Assembly: GCA_030616695.1 (NCBI GenBank)
Contig: JAUWWU010000073.1
Span: forward strand, 1-5,397
DNA: 5,397 bases
Direction: 5' to 3'
Source: Candidatus Omnitrophota bacterium
GTDB lineage: Bacteria; Omnitrophota; Gorgyraeia; JAHIPI01
Shown piece after piece: positions 4,618 to 5,397 of the stretch. The notes beneath the pieces were generated by a model. The model was not told where the DNA came from. It did not search any database and saw nothing but the letters and a program-made list of their open reading frames with translations. Position 1 is the first letter of the stretch; each line of letters starts with the position of its first letter. Position numbers and translations under genes: made by a program.

Positions 4618-5397
4618 ATGCTAAATAAAATACTAAATGATAAGGTCATTCTAATAACCGGAGGGACAGGCTCTTTCGGCCAGACCTTTACTAAGACGTT
4701 ATTAGAAAAATATAGGTCGAAGAAAGTCATAGTCTTCAGCCGTGATGAATTCAAACAGCATCAGATGGCAAAAAAATTTCCGAGCGAGAAATATAATATA
4801 AGGTTCTTTTTAGGCGATATAAGAGACAGAGACAGGCTGGAGAGGGCCTTCGAAGGCGTTGTCTATGTTATTCACGCCGCTGCGTTAAAACAGGTTCCTG
4901 CACTGGAGTATAATCCGATGGAGGCGGTAAAGACAAATATTATAGGGGCAAAGAATATAGTGGATGCGGCTATCGATAAGGGCGTGAAAAAGGTAGTAGC
5001 ACTGTCCAGCGACAAGGCAGTAAATCCTATAAATTTATACGGAGCCACTAAGCTGGTAGCGGAAAAGATATTTATCGACGCAAATCCCCTATGCGGCGGA
5101 AGGGTTATATTCTCTGTTGTGCGTTACGGTAACGTAGTGGCGTCCCGCGGCAGTGTCATCGAAGCCTTTTTAAAGCTAAAACGCCAGAAAGTAAGAGAAT
5201 TCCCCCTAACCGATGAAAACATGACGCGTTTCTGGATGACTTTAGACCAAAGCGTGGAACTTGTCTTGAAGGCCCTTCAGGAGGCAGAGGGCGGGGAGAT
5301 ATTTGTCCCCAAGATCCCTTCCATGAGAATAGTAGATCTCGCCAAGGCAATAGCTCCGGAATGCACATTCAAAATAATCGGGATTAGGCCAGGAGAA
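4618..5397 (+). CDS. pseB: UDP-N-acetylglucosamine 4,6-dehydratase, PseB/FlaA1 type (3' truncated by the window)
   Basis: The frame is open for 260 codons to the window edge; roughly 70 residues are probably missing from a family length near 330. It is an extended short-chain dehydrogenase/reductase. The NAD(P)-binding GGTGSFG is at 15-21, SRDEFKQHQM starts at 41, GDIRD is at 66-70, HAAALKQVPALE starts at 86, the catalytic S-D-K is at 131-133 with Y141 and K145 (YxxxK), and RYGNVVASRGSV starts at 169. The S/T-D-K plus YxxxK set and the HAAALKQVP block mark the inverting UDP-GlcNAc 4,6-dehydratases. These convert UDP-GlcNAc to a 4-keto-6-deoxy-L-arabino sugar nucleotide in the cytosol, the first step towards pseudaminic acid and of some capsule and O-antigen sugars. 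The start at 4618 is backed by GGAGG. It follows the MarR_EPS regulator by 32 bp. Whether the product is pseudaminic acid (PseB) or another deoxy-amino sugar (CapE/WbjB-like) depends on genes beyond the window, so the symbol is provisional. Confidence 0.88.
   Translation, partial: MLNKILNDKVILITGGTGSFGQTFTKTLLEKYRSKKVIVFSRDEFKQHQMAKKFPSEKYNIRFFLGDIRDRDRLERAFEGVVYVIHAAALKQVPALEYNPMEAVKTNIIGAKNIVDAAIDKGVKKVVALSSDKAVNPINLYGATKLVAEKIFIDANPLCGGRVIFSVVRYGNVVASRGSVIEAFLKLKRQKVREFPLTDENMTRFWMTLDQSVELVLKALQEAEGGEIFVPKIPSMRIVDLAKAIAPECTFKIIGIRPGE

Noticed and set aside
5156..5368. Minus-strand 70-codon frame within the 4,6-dehydratase gene
   Set aside because: It is antisense to a well-conserved dehydratase region, and its Pro/Arg/Leu-rich composition is typical of shadow frames.

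Overview
The window is one contiguous piece of a bacterial chromosome with moderate GC, ordinary coding density and Shine-Dalgarno-led genes. The gene content suggests an uncultured PVC-type lineage, with Candidatus Omnitrophota as my best guess. The clues are an MGDG-synthase-like glycosyltransferase next to a family 4 uracil-DNA glycosylase and priA, and an EPS-type MarR regulator heading a sugar-nucleotide gene. The lineage is inferred from gene context only; no rRNA or tRNA gene is present to anchor it.

Layout. (1) Positions 1-352 hold the 3' end of a GT-B glycosyltransferase of the processive diacylglycerol glycosyltransferase/MurG-like group. (2) Positions 356-501 hold a 146-bp element with perfect 19-bp inverted ends and nested inner inverted repeats. 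It looks like a MITE or REP-type insertion and stops 3 bp before the Shine-Dalgarno of the next gene. (3) Positions 515-3205 hold a two-gene unit, family 4 uracil-DNA glycosylase then primosomal helicase PriA, separated by 3 bp. (4) A TPR protein lies on the minus strand at 3195-3830, convergent with priA and overlapping its end by 11 bp, with its own promoter. (5) Positions 3840-4252 are a divergent regulatory region without a convincing gene. (6) An EPS-associated MarR-type regulator (4253-4585) and a UDP-GlcNAc 4,6-dehydratase of the PseB/FlaA1 type (4618 to the window edge) open what looks like a surface-polysaccharide or protein-glycosylation operon.

How it fits together. The left half is housekeeping: lipid glycosylation, removal of deaminated cytosine from DNA, and restart of collapsed replication forks. 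The right half starts a glycan locus. A near-consensus sigma-70 promoter there is bracketed by two palindromes of the same form, GTTCA-N5-TGAAC. A third TGAAC half-site follows the second palindrome, so that its half-sites start at exact 10-bp steps. This suggests direct, probably autogenous, control by the MarR-type protein encoded immediately downstream.

Most worth a second look are that operator arrangement, the hairpin element abutting the udg ribosome binding site, a displaced iron-sulfur cysteine in the glycosylase, and a PriA that appears to lack most of its winged-helix domain. I see no CRISPR array, RNA gene or defence system in the window.
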